A DNA stretch of 48,608 bases from an uncultured Oceanospirillaceae bacterium (GCA_913057435.1 CAJXNY010000037.1:1-48608), one strand, 5' to 3'. Shown: positions 17,738-27,583, counted from the first letter of the stretch. Numbers and translations are program-made. The notes: generated by a model from the sequence alone, not told the origin.

Positions 17738-20365
17738 ATGCCAGCAACCACAACGGATTTGATCACGCCTGACGCGCAGTTCACAACCCTGGCTCAACTG
17801 CAGCGCAACACCCTGGAGCAGATTGCCGCGCGACAGCCACTGCCACAGATTCTGGACCTTGTCTGCCTGACTCTGGAAAAAGCGATCCCGCAAAGCGCCG
17901 TCATGGTGCGATTATTCGACAGCCAACGCCAACACCTGAATCTGGTCTGCGCCTCAGGTTTATCTACCTCCGACCACGCGCTGATCGATAGCTGGGACAA
18001 GCGCTACAACAATAACGCCTGCGCCACCTTGCACGACAGACCCAGAAACGAAGGGAGCACAACAACAAAACCTCAGTTGCCACAGCGGCAATCTCTGGTG
18101 CCCACAACAGGGTTTAGCGCCTGCTGGACATGGCCCATTATGAGCGATGGCGACCGCATTGAGGGCAGCCTGTCCCTGTGCATCCGGCATAACAGGCTTC
18201 CTGATGAATTCAGCAATCAACTGTTTGAAGCCGCCGTTAACCTGGTCGGTATTGCAATCCGACAGGAACAGACAAATGAGGCCTTGCAGGCAACAACCAC
18301 ACGGTTACATCAAATTACTAGCGCGCTGCCCGGCGTCGTCTTTCAGTACCGTCAACATGCCGATGGCCATCGTTGCTTCACCTTTTTCAGCCAGCAAAGC
18401 CAACAGGTACTGGGACTCAACGCTGATGATGTACTGAATAGCTACAGCACTTTCTGGTCAGCACTGCACCCAAAAGACCGGGAACCATTCAATAAGGCAA
18501 TCCACCAGTCGCACCGATCCGGTACTCCCTGGCATCAAGAGTTCAGACTCCTCAACAGCGACGGACTGATCCGCTGGATACAAGTGTCTGGATTGCCAGA
18601 AACACCGGGACATGAGGGTGATCGTATCTGGAACGGTATTTTCCTGGATATCAGCCACGCTAAAGCCAGCGCAGAGCAGATAGTGCTAGCCGCAACCGCA
18701 TTTGCCACGACCAGCGAAGGTATTCTGATTACAGACCCGAGTAACATCATCACGGACGTCAATGATGCATTCTGCACAATTACAGGCTTCAGCCGGGAGG
18801 AACTCATTGGCAGCACTACTCAGCTGATTCGCTCAGATCAACACCCAGCCAGTTATTACCGCCAGCAAAAACACCAGCTGGAAAAACATGGCAGCTGGCA
18901 AGGCGAAATATGGAGCCGTCACAAACATCAACACACCTGCCTCCAGCGGCTGCATATCAAGCTGGTCAAAGACGAGCGAGGCAAGCTCCTGCACAAAGTG
19001 TCTATCTACACCGACATTCATCATCAGCATGAATCAGAAAAACGGCTCCGCTTCCTCTGTGACCACGACACCCTGACTCAACTACCCAACCGGCTGCTAT
19101 TCAATACCGTACTTGAACAATGGATACGTCATCAGCCAGCACTCACCGTCATGGTGCTGGACCTTGACCGGTTCAAACATATTAATGAATCAATGGGACA
19201 TGAAGCGGGTGATCAGTTACTGATCCAGGTTGCAGAATTACTGAGACAACAGATAACACCGGTCGATATGCTGGCCCGACTGAGCAGCGATGAGTTTGCA
19301 ATCCTGCTGCCAATGACCAGCACACAGCAAGATGCCGAGCAAATTGCACAGCAGCTGGTGACCGTGCTAGACCGTTCGTTTGAGGTCTGTGGGCGACGCT
19401 ATTTCACCACCGCATCCATTGGCGTCGCCATCGCGCCGGATCATGGCACTCAGGCTGATCAGCTGATCAGACACGCTGATACAGCATTACACCACGCAAA
19501 AAAACATGGCCGCAACGCTTATTGCCTCTATCGACCGCAACTGGGGCGGCAAGTTGAAACATGGATCAAGCTGGAACCAGAATTACGTAATGCACTGGAG
19601 AAGAATGAGTTTGTGCTGTTTTATCAGCCTCAGGTTGATGGCCACAGTGGTCAAATTATCGGGGCAGAAGCCCTCATTCGCTGGCAACATCCTGAATTCG
19701 GTCTGGTCAGCCCGGGAGATTTCCTACCGATTGCTGAAGAAATTGGTTTGATGCACCGGCTTGGCCAGTGGGTGCTTAATACTGCCTGCGCCCAGCTTGG
19801 CCTTTGGCTGCGTGCCGGACTGGATAACTTTCGCCTGTCCATCAACCTGGCCGGACAACAAATCATGCAGGGGGGGCTGGTTCTCCAGCTCAATAGACTC
19901 ATCAAGCAACACAACCTGCCCACTCAAGCTCTTGAACTGGAAATCCTGGAAACTTTTGTCATGCAGCATGAAGCACAGACAGCCTCCGTACTACTGGAGC
20001 TACGCGCGCTGGGAATCAGCCTGGCACTGGACGATTTCGGAACCGGTTATTCTTCTTTAGCCTATCTGAAAAAGCTGCCCATCCAGAAGGTAAAAATTGA
20101 TCAGTCACTGGTACGCGATATTCCTGACGACCCGCACGACGAAGCTATTGCCCGGGCCGTTATCGCCCTGGGCCGCAGCCTGGGACTGACCGTCTGCGCA
20201 GAAGGTGTAGAAACCGATGCACAGCATCAGTTTCTGAAGCAGGAAGATTGCGACCAGCTTCAGGGATACCTGTTCAGTCGGCCCTTACCGGTAGAGGAGA
20301 TAGAAACGCTGCTACAACAGCAACACCGTTTATCTACAACTCGAGAACTCTGTCACTCAAAGTAA
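17738..20365 (+). CDS. GAF-PAS-PAS-GGDEF-EAL signalling protein, likely c-di-GMP phosphodiesterase
   Basis: This is a cytoplasmic 875-residue sensor controlling c-di-GMP. Domain order: GAF (about 15-190), two PAS domains (about 200-310 and 315-435), GGDEF (about 440-600) and EAL (about 615-865). The cyclase signature is degenerate, LSSDEF instead of GGDEF, and the upstream inhibitory RxxD is lost, so synthesis is unlikely. The EAL domain is intact: AEALIRWQHPEFG, INLAGQQI, LELEILET, DDFGTGYSSLAYLKKLP, KIDQ and AEGVET all hold the metal and catalytic residues. I therefore predict phosphodiesterase activity, perhaps tuned by GTP binding to the GGDEF. The ribosome site is poor. Its 3' end overlaps the convergent flavodoxin gene by 9 bases. 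Confidence 0.92.
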   Translation: MPATTTDLITPDAQFTTLAQLQRNTLEQIAARQPLPQILDLVCLTLEKAIPQSAVMVRLFDSQRQHLNLVCASGLSTSDHALIDSWDKRYNNNACATLHDRPRNEGSTTTKPQLPQRQSLVPTTGFSACWTWPIMSDGDRIEGSLSLCIRHNRLPDEFSNQLFEAAVNLVGIAIRQEQTNEALQATTTRLHQITSALPGVVFQYRQHADGHRCFTFFSQQSQQVLGLNADDVLNSYSTFWSALHPKDREPFNKAIHQSHRSGTPWHQEFRLLNSDGLIRWIQVSGLPETPGHEGDRIWNGIFLDISHAKASAEQIVLAATAFATTSEGILITDPSNIITDVNDAFCTITGFSREELIGSTTQLIRSDQHPASYYRQQKHQLEKHGSWQGEIWSRHKHQHTCLQRLHIKLVKDERGKLLHKVSIYTDIHHQHESEKRLRFLCDHDTLTQLPNRLLFNTVLEQWIRHQPALTVMVLDLDRFKHINESMGHEAGDQLLIQVAELLRQQITPVDMLARLSSDEFAILLPMTSTQQDAEQIAQQLVTVLDRSFEVCGRRYFTTASIGVAIAPDHGTQADQLIRHADTALHHAKKHGRNAYCLYRPQLGRQVETWIKLEPELRNALEKNEFVLFYQPQVDGHSGQIIGAEALIRWQHPEFGLVSPGDFLPIAEEIGLMHRLGQWVLNTACAQLGLWLRAGLDNFRLSINLAGQQIMQGGLVLQLNRLIKQHNLPTQALELEILETFVMQHEAQTASVLLELRALGISLALDDFGTGYSSLAYLKKLPIQKVKIDQSLVRDIPDDPHDEAIARAVIALGRSLGLTVCAEGVETDAQHQFLKQEDCDQLQGYLFSRPLPVEEIETLLQQQHRLSTTRELCHSK

Positions 20366-20803
20366 CGCCGCCCATTCATCCAGCCACAGTGCCGCCGCTT
20401 CTTCAGGGTCTGCCGTTTCGCAAGCATCAATAAAAAGCGGCTCCCCCACTGCAACGGCCTGGGTCCGCTGCAACAGGGCAACAAACTGAACACCCGCTTC
20501 AGCGAAATTCTCGTAACCACTATCCCCTAGCGCAATCACACCAAAACGCGCCTGCGACAAGGCGGGCATCCGCTGTTCCAGCGCCTCATACAACGGCAGA
20601 ATATCATCAGGTATCTCGCCATCACCCGTCGTAGAGGTAATCACCAACACCACATCCAGTGCATCATCAATCAGCTGCCCATAGTCGGCAGACTTCAGCA
20701 GCGCTGGATGATGGCCTAACTCCGTGAGCTGCCTTACACACCCATAAGCAACCTCAGTTGCAGTGCCATATACCGTTCCGACAACAATTTTCACTCCCGC
20801 CAT
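20357..20803 (-). CDS. Flavodoxin-like (MioC-type) protein
   Basis: This is a 148-residue FMN-binding flavodoxin-fold protein. The phosphate loop is VVGTVYGTATEVA at the N-terminus, the second flavin loop STTGDGEIPDD, and the third ALGDSGYENF; these match the MioC/CysJ-type short flavodoxins rather than classical ferredoxin-replacing flavodoxins. It would carry electrons for a reductase or, as for MioC, biotin synthase; the partner is not visible. I prefer ATG 20803, which has GAGGGG 7 bases upstream, over the ATG two codons earlier. It overlaps the 3' end of the GGDEF-EAL gene on the other strand. Confidence 0.9.
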   Translation of the reverse strand: MAGVKIVVGTVYGTATEVAYGCVRQLTELGHHPALLKSADYGQLIDDALDVVLVITSTTGDGEIPDDILPLYEALEQRMPALSQARFGVIALGDSGYENFAEAGVQFVALLQRTQAVAVGEPLFIDACETADPEEAAALWLDEWAALL

Positions 20804-21025
20804 GCACATTCCCCTCTAAGTTCCCGCCCCGAGCGCACAGATAACACGCAAACATCGGCAAACATTACACCTGATCCGAATCAGCAGAACAGCCGCTGCA
20901 CCAGAGCTCTCAAGAACCACAATCCGTACCGCCCAGGTCAACACAGGTGACATAAGCCCACTAAACTGACAGCAGAAACAGCTCAGAGCAACCCGTTATT
21001 TCACCTGACCTATCGGAATCGATTT

Positions 21026-21349
21026 ATGAACAGCCAATCATTCAAGACATTGCTGGCGCAGTGGCAAAGCCAGACGAACTTCGCCCAACAGCGGATCAGC
21101 TGCCAACTGGACATCCCACAGAATGATCTGCGAAAGCTTGAGGCACTGGCGGAAACATTTCAACTGGAACGGAATGAAGTCGTGGCAAGTCTGCTGCACC
21201 TGGCCATTCTCGAGATCGAAGAGAAAATGCCATATATCCCCGGCACCAGGGTTATCAGGATCGAAGAAGGGGAAGAAATTTACGAAGACCTGGGCCCAAT
21301 GCCCCGCTATCTTGCAGCGCAACAAAAACTACGTAAGAAAGAAGAGTAA
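21026..21349 (+). CDS. Small conserved hypothetical protein
   Basis: This is a 107-residue cytoplasmic protein. Its middle (LDIPQNDLRKLEALAETFQL, then VASLLHLAILEIEE) resembles a ribbon-helix-helix-like or helical unit. The C-terminal block MPYIPGTRVIRIEEGEEIYE is a conserved motif I associate with small gammaproteobacterial proteins that databases sometimes call type 1 pili tip component or pilin assembly protein, names I consider unsupported. Function unknown. No strong ribosome site. A bidirectional terminator separates it from the convergent phbB gene. Confidence 0.8.
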   Translation: MNSQSFKTLLAQWQSQTNFAQQRISCQLDIPQNDLRKLEALAETFQLERNEVVASLLHLAILEIEEKMPYIPGTRVIRIEEGEEIYEDLGPMPRYLAAQQKLRKKEE

Positions 21350-21401
21350 ATCCCTTCTTATCCTTTATAACAAAGCGACACAAACAATTTTTGCAATGCA
21401 A

Positions 21402-21428
21402 AAAAATACCCGCTATGCGGGTATTTTT
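21402..21428. terminator. Bidirectional intrinsic terminator
   Basis: A perfect 12-bp stem (aaaaatacccgc / gcgggtattttt) with a 3-base loop lies between two convergent genes, with A runs on one side and T runs on the other. It can stop transcription from both the 107-residue ORF and phbB. Confidence 0.92.
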
Positions 21429-21440
21429 ATCAGAGCAGCG

Positions 21441-22190
21441 TTAGTGCATGTGCAAGCCACCATTAATAGACATATCAGCACCAGTAATATAACTGGAACC
21501 TTCTTCAGCAAGGAAATTACAAATGCGGCCAATCTCTTCCGGCGTGCCAAAACGACCGACAGGAATCGTGCTGCAAATCTGTGCCTGAATTTCTTCAGAG
21601 ATTTTAGCTACCATTGGCGTTTTAATATAACCTGGAGATACCGTATTAACCGTCACGCCTTTACGTGCAACCTCCTGCGCAAGGGCCTTTGTAAATCCGT
21701 GAATGCCTGCTTTAGCGGCAGAGTAGTTACACTGACCAAACTGACCTTTCTGTGCATTCACAGAAGAAATGTTTATAACACGCCCCCAGCCTTTATCAAT
21801 CATCGAATTGATAACGGTACGTGTCATATGGAACATGGAGTCAAGGTTTGCAGACATTACCTCGTCCCACTGCTCCCAGCTCATTTTTTTGAACTGCCCA
21901 TCACGGGTGATACCAGCATTATTAATCAGTACATCAACGGTACCGCCCGTCATCTCTTCAACTGCTTTCACGCAAGCTGCGCAGGATTCAGCATTTGTTA
22001 CATCACCATAAGACACCAGAATATCGTAGCCAGCCTGGCGCTGCTCTTCCTGCCAGGCTTTCGCTTTATCGTGATTACCACCACTATTGTAACCTGCTAC
22101 AACCCGGAAACCGGAATCAGCCAAAGAACGACAAATTGATGTTCCAAGACCACCTGTACCACCGGTTACCAAAGCTACTTTCTGACTCAT
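21441..22190 (-). CDS. phbB: Acetoacetyl-CoA reductase PhbB/PhaB
   Basis: This enzyme reduces acetoacetyl-CoA to (R)-3-hydroxybutyryl-CoA with NADPH, the second step of polyhydroxybutyrate synthesis. It is a 249-residue short-chain dehydrogenase with the cofactor loop TGGTGGLG, NNAG, and the catalytic Ser-Tyr-Lys (ISSVNAQKGQFGQCNYSAAKAG). It also has the PhaB-type tail SPGYIKTPMV...GGLHMH and the FKKMSWEQWDEVM block typical of PhaB rather than FabG. GGGGATG precedes the ATG. phaA and phaC are not in the window, so it stands alone here, with a strong terminator after it. Confidence 0.93.
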   Translation of the reverse strand: MSQKVALVTGGTGGLGTSICRSLADSGFRVVAGYNSGGNHDKAKAWQEEQRQAGYDILVSYGDVTNAESCAACVKAVEEMTGGTVDVLINNAGITRDGQFKKMSWEQWDEVMSANLDSMFHMTRTVINSMIDKGWGRVINISSVNAQKGQFGQCNYSAAKAGIHGFTKALAQEVARKGVTVNTVSPGYIKTPMVAKISEEIQAQICSTIPVGRFGTPEEIGRICNFLAEEGSSYITGADMSINGGLHMH

Positions 22191-22455
22191 GCGTCACATC
22201 CCCATTATAATTATCAACACGACTCATCATTAATAACGACGAGCGCAAATCCATTTCGCCTGATTCAACTAACAATAGCGAAGCCAGATCTGCTAATTCA
22301 CTCTATTCTGATCTGACTAAAATATATAATGGCTATATTAAAAGCAGGTGACAAGCACTATTTTTTCGGTAGACGGAAGACCATAATTCGTCAAATCAAT
22401 CAAACCTGGCAAAAAGTATAAGTCGCAGAAAACAGACCATGAGAAAATACAGGTA

Positions 22456-22474
22456 GTCAGGCATTGCACCTGAC
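22456..22474 (-). terminator. Possible terminator after MATE gene
   Basis: The inverted repeat gtcagg / cctgac has a 7-base loop and lies just past the MATE stop codon on the - strand. It is followed by a T-rich but interrupted stretch, so support is modest. Confidence 0.45.
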
Positions 22475-22486
22475 CTTACCCCCCTC

Positions 22487-23830
22487 TCACGCCGATTGAA
22501 GTCGCGCCAGATGTCGCTGCATCCAGTAAAAGGCCATCACGGCAATCAGAACATTGGCTAGCACCAACCCTGCAAACATGCCTTCAAGTCCCGCTAGCGA
22601 ACTCCCCAGCCATCCCAACGGAACATAGAATATAAAGAGCCGAGTGACACTTATCCGCATCGCCCGTAACGGCTGATGCAACGCATTAAACGCAGAAGCG
22701 GTAAGAAATGTTACAGCCTGACAACCAAAACCCACGGGGACCAGCAGCAACCATAGCCCCAGCAACTCACGAACCCGGTCATCATCGGTAAACAGAGACA
22801 CCAGAAAATCAGATCCAAGGAGCAGGCCACCGTACACCAGTAACTGCCAGCCTAGTGCAAAACGAACGGCGCCCAGGTATACCTTACTGACTCGCTCTAC
22901 CTGACCGGCACCGAAGTTCTGACTGATAAACGGGGGTAACGTCATTGAAAACGCCAGGCACACCAGTAACGAGATCGACTCCAGCCGGTTCCCCACACCG
23001 AACGCTGCCACTGCTTCAGGCCCATGGACCGCAACCAGCCCGGTCATGACTGCACCGGCAACCGGCGTCATCATATTTGATAACGCAGCCGGCAAACCAA
23101 TTTTCATCACCTGGGACCAATGCCGAACGATACGCCGAGGCCTGATCGGCTGCACCACCAGCAACCGAGCGCGATGGTAAAGTACATGTAACACCATGAG
23201 CGTCGTCAGCCCCCAGGCGATCACACTGGCAATTGCCGCCCCCTGAATACCCATAGCGGGTACTGGCCCCGCCCCAAAAATAAGCAACGGATCTAACATC
23301 AGATTGAGCGCAGAAGATAGCGCCATAAGCTTGGCTGGCGTTCGAGTATCCCCGCTGGCCCGCATAGCACTATTGCCAACCATATTGACCACCAGAAAAA
23401 CAGCACCCAGAAGCCAGACGGACATATAACTATCGATAAACGGTAACAGATTAGAACCCGCTCCCATCAAACGAAAAACCGGCTCAAGCCCCACCAGGGC
23501 CAGCACTGAGATAACCACGACCACCAAGGCCGTCATCACCAGATTATCAGTGGCCACAGCTCCAGCTTCCTGTTGACGCCCAGCGCCAATCAGCCGCGCT
23601 AGCGTTGCCGATGTACCAATACCAAAACCAATCGCCAGACTGACAATCGAAAAGGAAACAGGGAAGGTAAAGCCCAACGCCGCCAGCGGCTCAATACCGA
23701 GCTGGCCAACAAAATAGACATCCGCAAGGTTAAACAACATCAAACTGACAATGCCAAGCATCATCGGCACAGTCATGCGAACCAGCGTTGGGCGAATGGC
23801 CCCGGTAAGAAGATCAGATTGTGCAGCCAT
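22487..23830 (-). CDS. MATE family efflux transporter
   Basis: This is a 447-residue inner-membrane protein with about 12 hydrophobic segments in two homologous halves, typical of multidrug and toxin extrusion antiporters driven by Na+ or H+. Family marks are MTVPMMLGIVSLMLFNLADVY and GQLGIEPLAALGFTFP in the first half, and LPAALSNMMTPVAGAVMTG in the second. The substrate cannot be read from sequence. I chose ATG 23830; a TTG at 23842 would add four residues. The next gene upstream on this strand ends 126 bases away, so it is probably transcribed alone. Confidence 0.92.
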   Translation of the reverse strand: MAAQSDLLTGAIRPTLVRMTVPMMLGIVSLMLFNLADVYFVGQLGIEPLAALGFTFPVSFSIVSLAIGFGIGTSATLARLIGAGRQQEAGAVATDNLVMTALVVVVISVLALVGLEPVFRLMGAGSNLLPFIDSYMSVWLLGAVFLVVNMVGNSAMRASGDTRTPAKLMALSSALNLMLDPLLIFGAGPVPAMGIQGAAIASVIAWGLTTLMVLHVLYHRARLLVVQPIRPRRIVRHWSQVMKIGLPAALSNMMTPVAGAVMTGLVAVHGPEAVAAFGVGNRLESISLLVCLAFSMTLPPFISQNFGAGQVERVSKVYLGAVRFALGWQLLVYGGLLLGSDFLVSLFTDDDRVRELLGLWLLLVPVGFGCQAVTFLTASAFNALHQPLRAMRISVTRLFIFYVPLGWLGSSLAGLEGMFAGLVLANVLIAVMAFYWMQRHLARLQSA

Positions 23831-23956
23831 GAACAGACTCAAAAGAAAATAGTATGCCCATGCTACCGGCTTCCTTCCTGACTACAAGGCAGGTTTACAA
23901 CACTCAGTGTTGCAACGCCATGCAGCAGAAAGGAAAATTATGCCGATATAGCCAGG

Positions 23957-25600
23957 TTAGCGTCCCTGGAAAAACTCCAGACAGCGCTGCAACTGTGTCT
24001 TATTCCGACCATCCACAGATTTGAAGCGCAAACCATAAATGTTTTTACCATTAGCCCGGCTTTGCGCACGTACAACCTCGGCATCAATATTAAGCGGAGC
24101 AGTACGATTGTATTCATCGATATCCGCTGAAGGCAAACGAATATGCAGCCCCACCACCATCCCCTCTTTCAGCTCACGTGAAATGGCTATCCGCATACCA
24201 GACAGGCTGATATCGTGACAGAAGCCATCAACATCAAGCCCGCTGTCTTTATCCGTTACCGAAATCAGCAAATTACTACTGATACGCATGCACTGACGCC
24301 GCTCCGACGCGACAGAAGAAAGCTTCTGCGGTACAGGCTCAAGATTGAAGCCACTCAGTAATTGCGCCAACTCCTGGGTCAGATCATACAGCGCACTACC
24401 AATATTTGCCGTATTAGCTACTTTGGAAGTATTTTGCTTGAAGACACTCAGCAACCGCTCCATTGCCTCTTCCAATTCGGAAAACGTTGCCAGCTGTCGA
24501 GCACTGTTTTGCTCAATCACTGCCGCATGCTCGGCACTGCTTCGCGCACTTTCCTCCACCAGACCCAACTCTTTAACTGTCGCTTCAGATTCCTGGCTAT
24601 TGGTCTGCACTAACGTCACCATATGCGCCATCGTCTGAGTAACATCACCCACTCGCTGGGCAAACTGCCCGGTAATATCGGTAATCTGCACCGATGACTG
24701 GCTGGTTTTTTCTGCCAGTGCCCGCACCTCGTCAGCCACCACTGCAAACCCACGCCCCTGCTCTCCGGCACGCGCAGCCTCAATTGCCGCATTCAAGGCC
24801 AACAAATTCGTTTGATCAGCAATTTCGCGGATATTACCAATGATATTACCGATTTGCTCTGCAGAGTGGTTTAACGCTTCAACCCGTTTTGAGGCTTCAG
24901 AGATTTCACCGCTGATACCGATCAACTCTTCAATGTTAGCGCGCATCCCCTGAACGCTGGCGCTCGCGGTATGCTCATTGTGCTGAGCGCTTTCCAGGGA
25001 CTTTGCCGCAGTTTGCTGCACCTGCTCCGATGCACTGTGCAACTGGCGTATAACATCAGAAAGCTCTACAAAGTGATGATTCTCTTCTTCACTGATTGAA
25101 GCAATATCTTGAGAAACACGAGCAATCTGATAGGCCGACTGGCGGATATGCGTTGAGCTGTTATCAACGTTAGACAGTACATCATTCAGCTTTTTGAGCA
25201 TGATATTAAAATGCTCAACAACAACACCGATCTCATCCTGAGATGTGGTGGTAATGTTTTGCGTCAGGTCGCCATTACTCACAGCCTGCAAACTTTTTAT
25301 CAATGCAGCGATCGGTTTAACAAACAGACTGGCGACAACACCGATAATAAAAAACTGTAGTACGAATTCAAGCCCGGATTCCCAGACAGAATGTAAGATA
25401 AAGTCCTGTTTTTGCTGAATCAAAGCATTAAGAAGCGCATCTGAAGCTTCAAATTTTTGCGCTGTGTCTACTGCCTCATCCAGTTCCAGCGTTGCCAGCC
25501 ACCGATTGTAGATAGTGGTAAACATGGTCACAAGAAAAAAACCCAACTGTAACTTCCAGCGAATACTCAGACTAGAAAACCAACTCATGGTGATATCCAT
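23957..25600 (-). CDS. Chemoreceptor with C-terminal PilZ domain
   Basis: This is a 547-residue methyl-accepting chemotaxis protein joined to a c-di-GMP-binding PilZ domain. It has a short membrane-proximal sensor between helices at about 10-28 and 75-95, a HAMP-like segment ([20 protein letters not shown]), and an MCP domain with the tip [20 protein letters not shown]. The last ~110 residues contain the full PilZ signature: ERRQCMR (RxxxR), then [12 protein letters not shown] (DxSxxG). Such receptors can adjust taxis to c-di-GMP level, as described for Azospirillum Tlp1. I prefer ATG 25600 (GGAG 4 bases upstream) over GTG 25621 and ATG 25588. It lies next to an HD-GYP gene across a long regulatory gap. 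Confidence 0.93.
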   Translation of the reverse strand: MDITMSWFSSLSIRWKLQLGFFLVTMFTTIYNRWLATLELDEAVDTAQKFEASDALLNALIQQKQDFILHSVWESGLEFVLQFFIIGVVASLFVKPIAALIKSLQAVSNGDLTQNITTTSQDEIGVVVEHFNIMLKKLNDVLSNVDNSSTHIRQSAYQIARVSQDIASISEEENHHFVELSDVIRQLHSASEQVQQTAAKSLESAQHNEHTASASVQGMRANIEELIGISGEISEASKRVEALNHSAEQIGNIIGNIREIADQTNLLALNAAIEAARAGEQGRGFAVVADEVRALAEKTSQSSVQITDITGQFAQRVGDVTQTMAHMVTLVQTNSQESEATVKELGLVEESARSSAEHAAVIEQNSARQLATFSELEEAMERLLSVFKQNTSKVANTANIGSALYDLTQELAQLLSGFNLEPVPQKLSSVASERRQCMRISSNLLISVTDKDSGLDVDGFCHDISLSGMRIAISRELKEGMVVGLHIRLPSADIDEYNRTAPLNIDAEVVRAQSRANGKNIYGLRFKSVDGRNKTQLQRCLEFFQGR

Positions 25601-26470
25601 ATACTCCGTCGAGACCAACACCAGCGACTAAACACCAGCTCGCCAAGGCATCATTCAGATTTTCCGGAGCAGTCTATCAGTTTAACTTTCAATCGAGTAG
25701 GCTATTTTTGGTAATCCGATATTTTATTGATCTGAACCTTAACCATCATAAAAATCAAGAAAAACATAAAATATCTAATATAAACAACAAGTTAAGCCGA
25801 TAGCTTGGCGATGAAAAATTCGGCCTTTCTACCAATAATTTAGTCACACCGAAGTCATGCATCTGCAAATAAATTATTACTTAGCATTAAAGAAGAGTCG
25901 TCTGATGCTCCCGAAAAATAGCACGGCTGCTTACACATACGATTACTCACCATTAATCGCCAGGAGCTACAGCTATTGTGATTTTACATATAAAGCAGGT
26001 TTGTTCCGTCTATATATTAATATCAGCCAATAACAATCTCGGCAAAATCAGTAATCATGTAGCCCTGATGATCCGGCAGCCTGAACAGCAACTTAAAGAT
26101 TGACACCAGCAGAAATAAAAGGTAAATGTAGTTAATTGTTTATATCGAAGTTCAGCTCATTGGTGGGTTTTTCACCAATCTGTCATCTGCCGCCTTTCCA
26201 TGGGCATTTCAACCAGTACCTATCTGTTTTCACACAGACTTATCCACAGAAAATGGGGATAACTGTATTTCTTTGCCTATATTATGCACAGAACGCCCTT
26301 CTGCCCGCCCCCGAGTGTGGGGACCTCTTTCAGCCCTGAATGCTCACCCATAATGGCAATAAACACACACTCACGACTCTTACACCCCAAACAGGCGTTT
26401 GATAATTTTGATTGACCGTTCAGCGAAACTCCTTCAAAAATAGAGGCCTTAGACCTCCTGGCAGATATTT
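25601..26470. other. Long AT-rich intergenic region with DnaA-box cluster
   Basis: About 870 bases lie between two divergent signalling genes without a credible gene; a 67-codon + strand frame at 26136-26339 lacks family resemblance and runs over the DnaA boxes. The left 500 bases are clearly AT-rich. Marked structures are a hairpin at 26159-26179 (attggtg / caccaat) and three DnaA-box matches at 26240-26290. Promoters for both flanking genes must be here, but I cannot pick them out. Confidence 0.7.
26240..26290. promoter_or_regulatory. Cluster of three DnaA boxes
   Basis: TTATCCACA (26240-26248) and TTATGCACA (26282-26290) both match the strict consensus TTATNCACA and lie in the same direction 42 bp apart. 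Between them, on the opposite strand, is TTATCCCCA (26254-26262), one mismatch from consensus. Such a tight arrangement suggests DnaA binding, for example a DARS- or datA-like control element, an origin-related site or a DnaA-regulated promoter for the HD-GYP gene. Confidence 0.65.
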
Positions 26471-27583
26471 ATGAGCTTTCGCCTTCTACACCTGTGCTCA
26501 GGCACAGAATACAGCAAGCCCCTCTCCCGCATCCTGGAGCCAGCCCACTCGCTGACCGTCACCCACACCCTGGCCGATACCCGTACCGCTCTGGCTCGGG
26601 ACAGCGACTGGCAAATGCTATTAATCGACATCCAGATGGTTCAGCAACTGGGCGAAGGCACCTGCGAACAGTTAATCAGCAGCACACGCTCGCTTCACAT
26701 CCAGTGCGCCCTGACCGGTACCAGCAATATCCCAACCGATCAATTGCTCGCGCTACGGCTTGGCTGCCTGGGTGACCTGGCGATGCCCTATATAACCTCA
26801 CTGGTGACAGCAAAGCTCGATACATGGAGCACTATCAGTCAGAGCTTCAGACAGGAACAGCAGCGTAAACAGGAACTACAACAGATTCAGCAGGCTGCCA
26901 TCCTTTGCATGGCCCACATTACCCGTCTTCGGGACCATTCCACCGGTAATCACACTTTACGCTGCCAACACTTCGTACGCGTTCTGGCAGAAAAATTACG
27001 TTCACACCCGGATTTCAGCGGCGAACTGATCGACAGCCATACGATTGAGCTGCTCTCCCAAAGTGCCGCGCTACACGATATTGGCAAAGTAGGCATTGCA
27101 GACAATATCTTACAAAAACCGGGTAGCCTGAATGCTGCCGAGTACGAAACAATGAAACAACACACCTGGCACGGCTACCAGGCACTTGCTGACGCAGAAA
27201 AACTACTGCCGGAGCATACCCACATTAGCACCGAGACATTCATCCGCTTCGGCAAACAGATTACCCTCAGCCACCACGAACGCTGGGATGGGAAAGGCTA
27301 CCCTCAACAACTCAAAGGAACCCAAATTCCCATATCAGCACGATTAATGGCCGTCGCGGATGTTTATGATGCAGTAACATCCGAGCGACCCTATCAGCCA
27401 GAACGTAGTCATCAGGTAGCTGTCAGCATTATCCAGCACGGTCGCGGTAACCAGTTTGATCCCAATGTCGTCGATGCCTTTCTGGCGCTGACGGGTTTGT
27501 TTTCCCAGACCAATCAGCTACTGCAAGCCAGATTCCCATCGCACGAAGCCCAACATCAATTAAGCACCGATGCACTGCACTAA
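26471..27583 (+). CDS. HD-GYP c-di-GMP phosphodiesterase with degenerate receiver
   Basis: This 370-residue cytoplasmic protein hydrolyses c-di-GMP by its C-terminal HD-GYP domain. Metal and signature residues are intact: HITRLRDHSTGNH, LHDIGKVGI (H202, D203), HTWHG, SHHERWDGKGYP (H268/H269, GYP 276-278) and VADVYDAVTS. The N-terminal ~120 residues look like a receiver domain that kept a central aspartate (LLIDIQM, D53) but lost the conserved lysine-proline of the last strand (GDLAMPY instead of a KP motif). The phosphorylation switch is therefore doubtful. The ribosome site is weak. It lies about 180 bases past the DnaA-box cluster and 296 bases before a NarL-type regulator. Confidence 0.92.
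   Translation: MSFRLLHLCSGTEYSKPLSRILEPAHSLTVTHTLADTRTALARDSDWQMLLIDIQMVQQLGEGTCEQLISSTRSLHIQCALTGTSNIPTDQLLALRLGCLGDLAMPYITSLVTAKLDTWSTISQSFRQEQQRKQELQQIQQAAILCMAHITRLRDHSTGNHTLRCQHFVRVLAEKLRSHPDFSGELIDSHTIELLSQSAALHDIGKVGIADNILQKPGSLNAAEYETMKQHTWHGYQALADAEKLLPEHTHISTETFIRFGKQITLSHHERWDGKGYPQQLKGTQIPISARLMAVADVYDAVTSERPYQPERSHQVAVSIIQHGRGNQFDPNVVDAFLALTGLFSQTNQLLQARFPSHEAQHQLSTDALH

Noticed and set aside
25795-25812. Sigma-28 flagellar promoter (gccgatag)
   Set aside because: It points away from the chemoreceptor, the -35 spacing does not fit, and the next + strand gene is more than 650 bases away.
26240-26290. Chromosomal origin oriC
   Set aside because: Neither dnaA, dnaN, gidA nor rpmH is nearby, and only three boxes were found. 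I keep it as a DnaA-binding cluster only.
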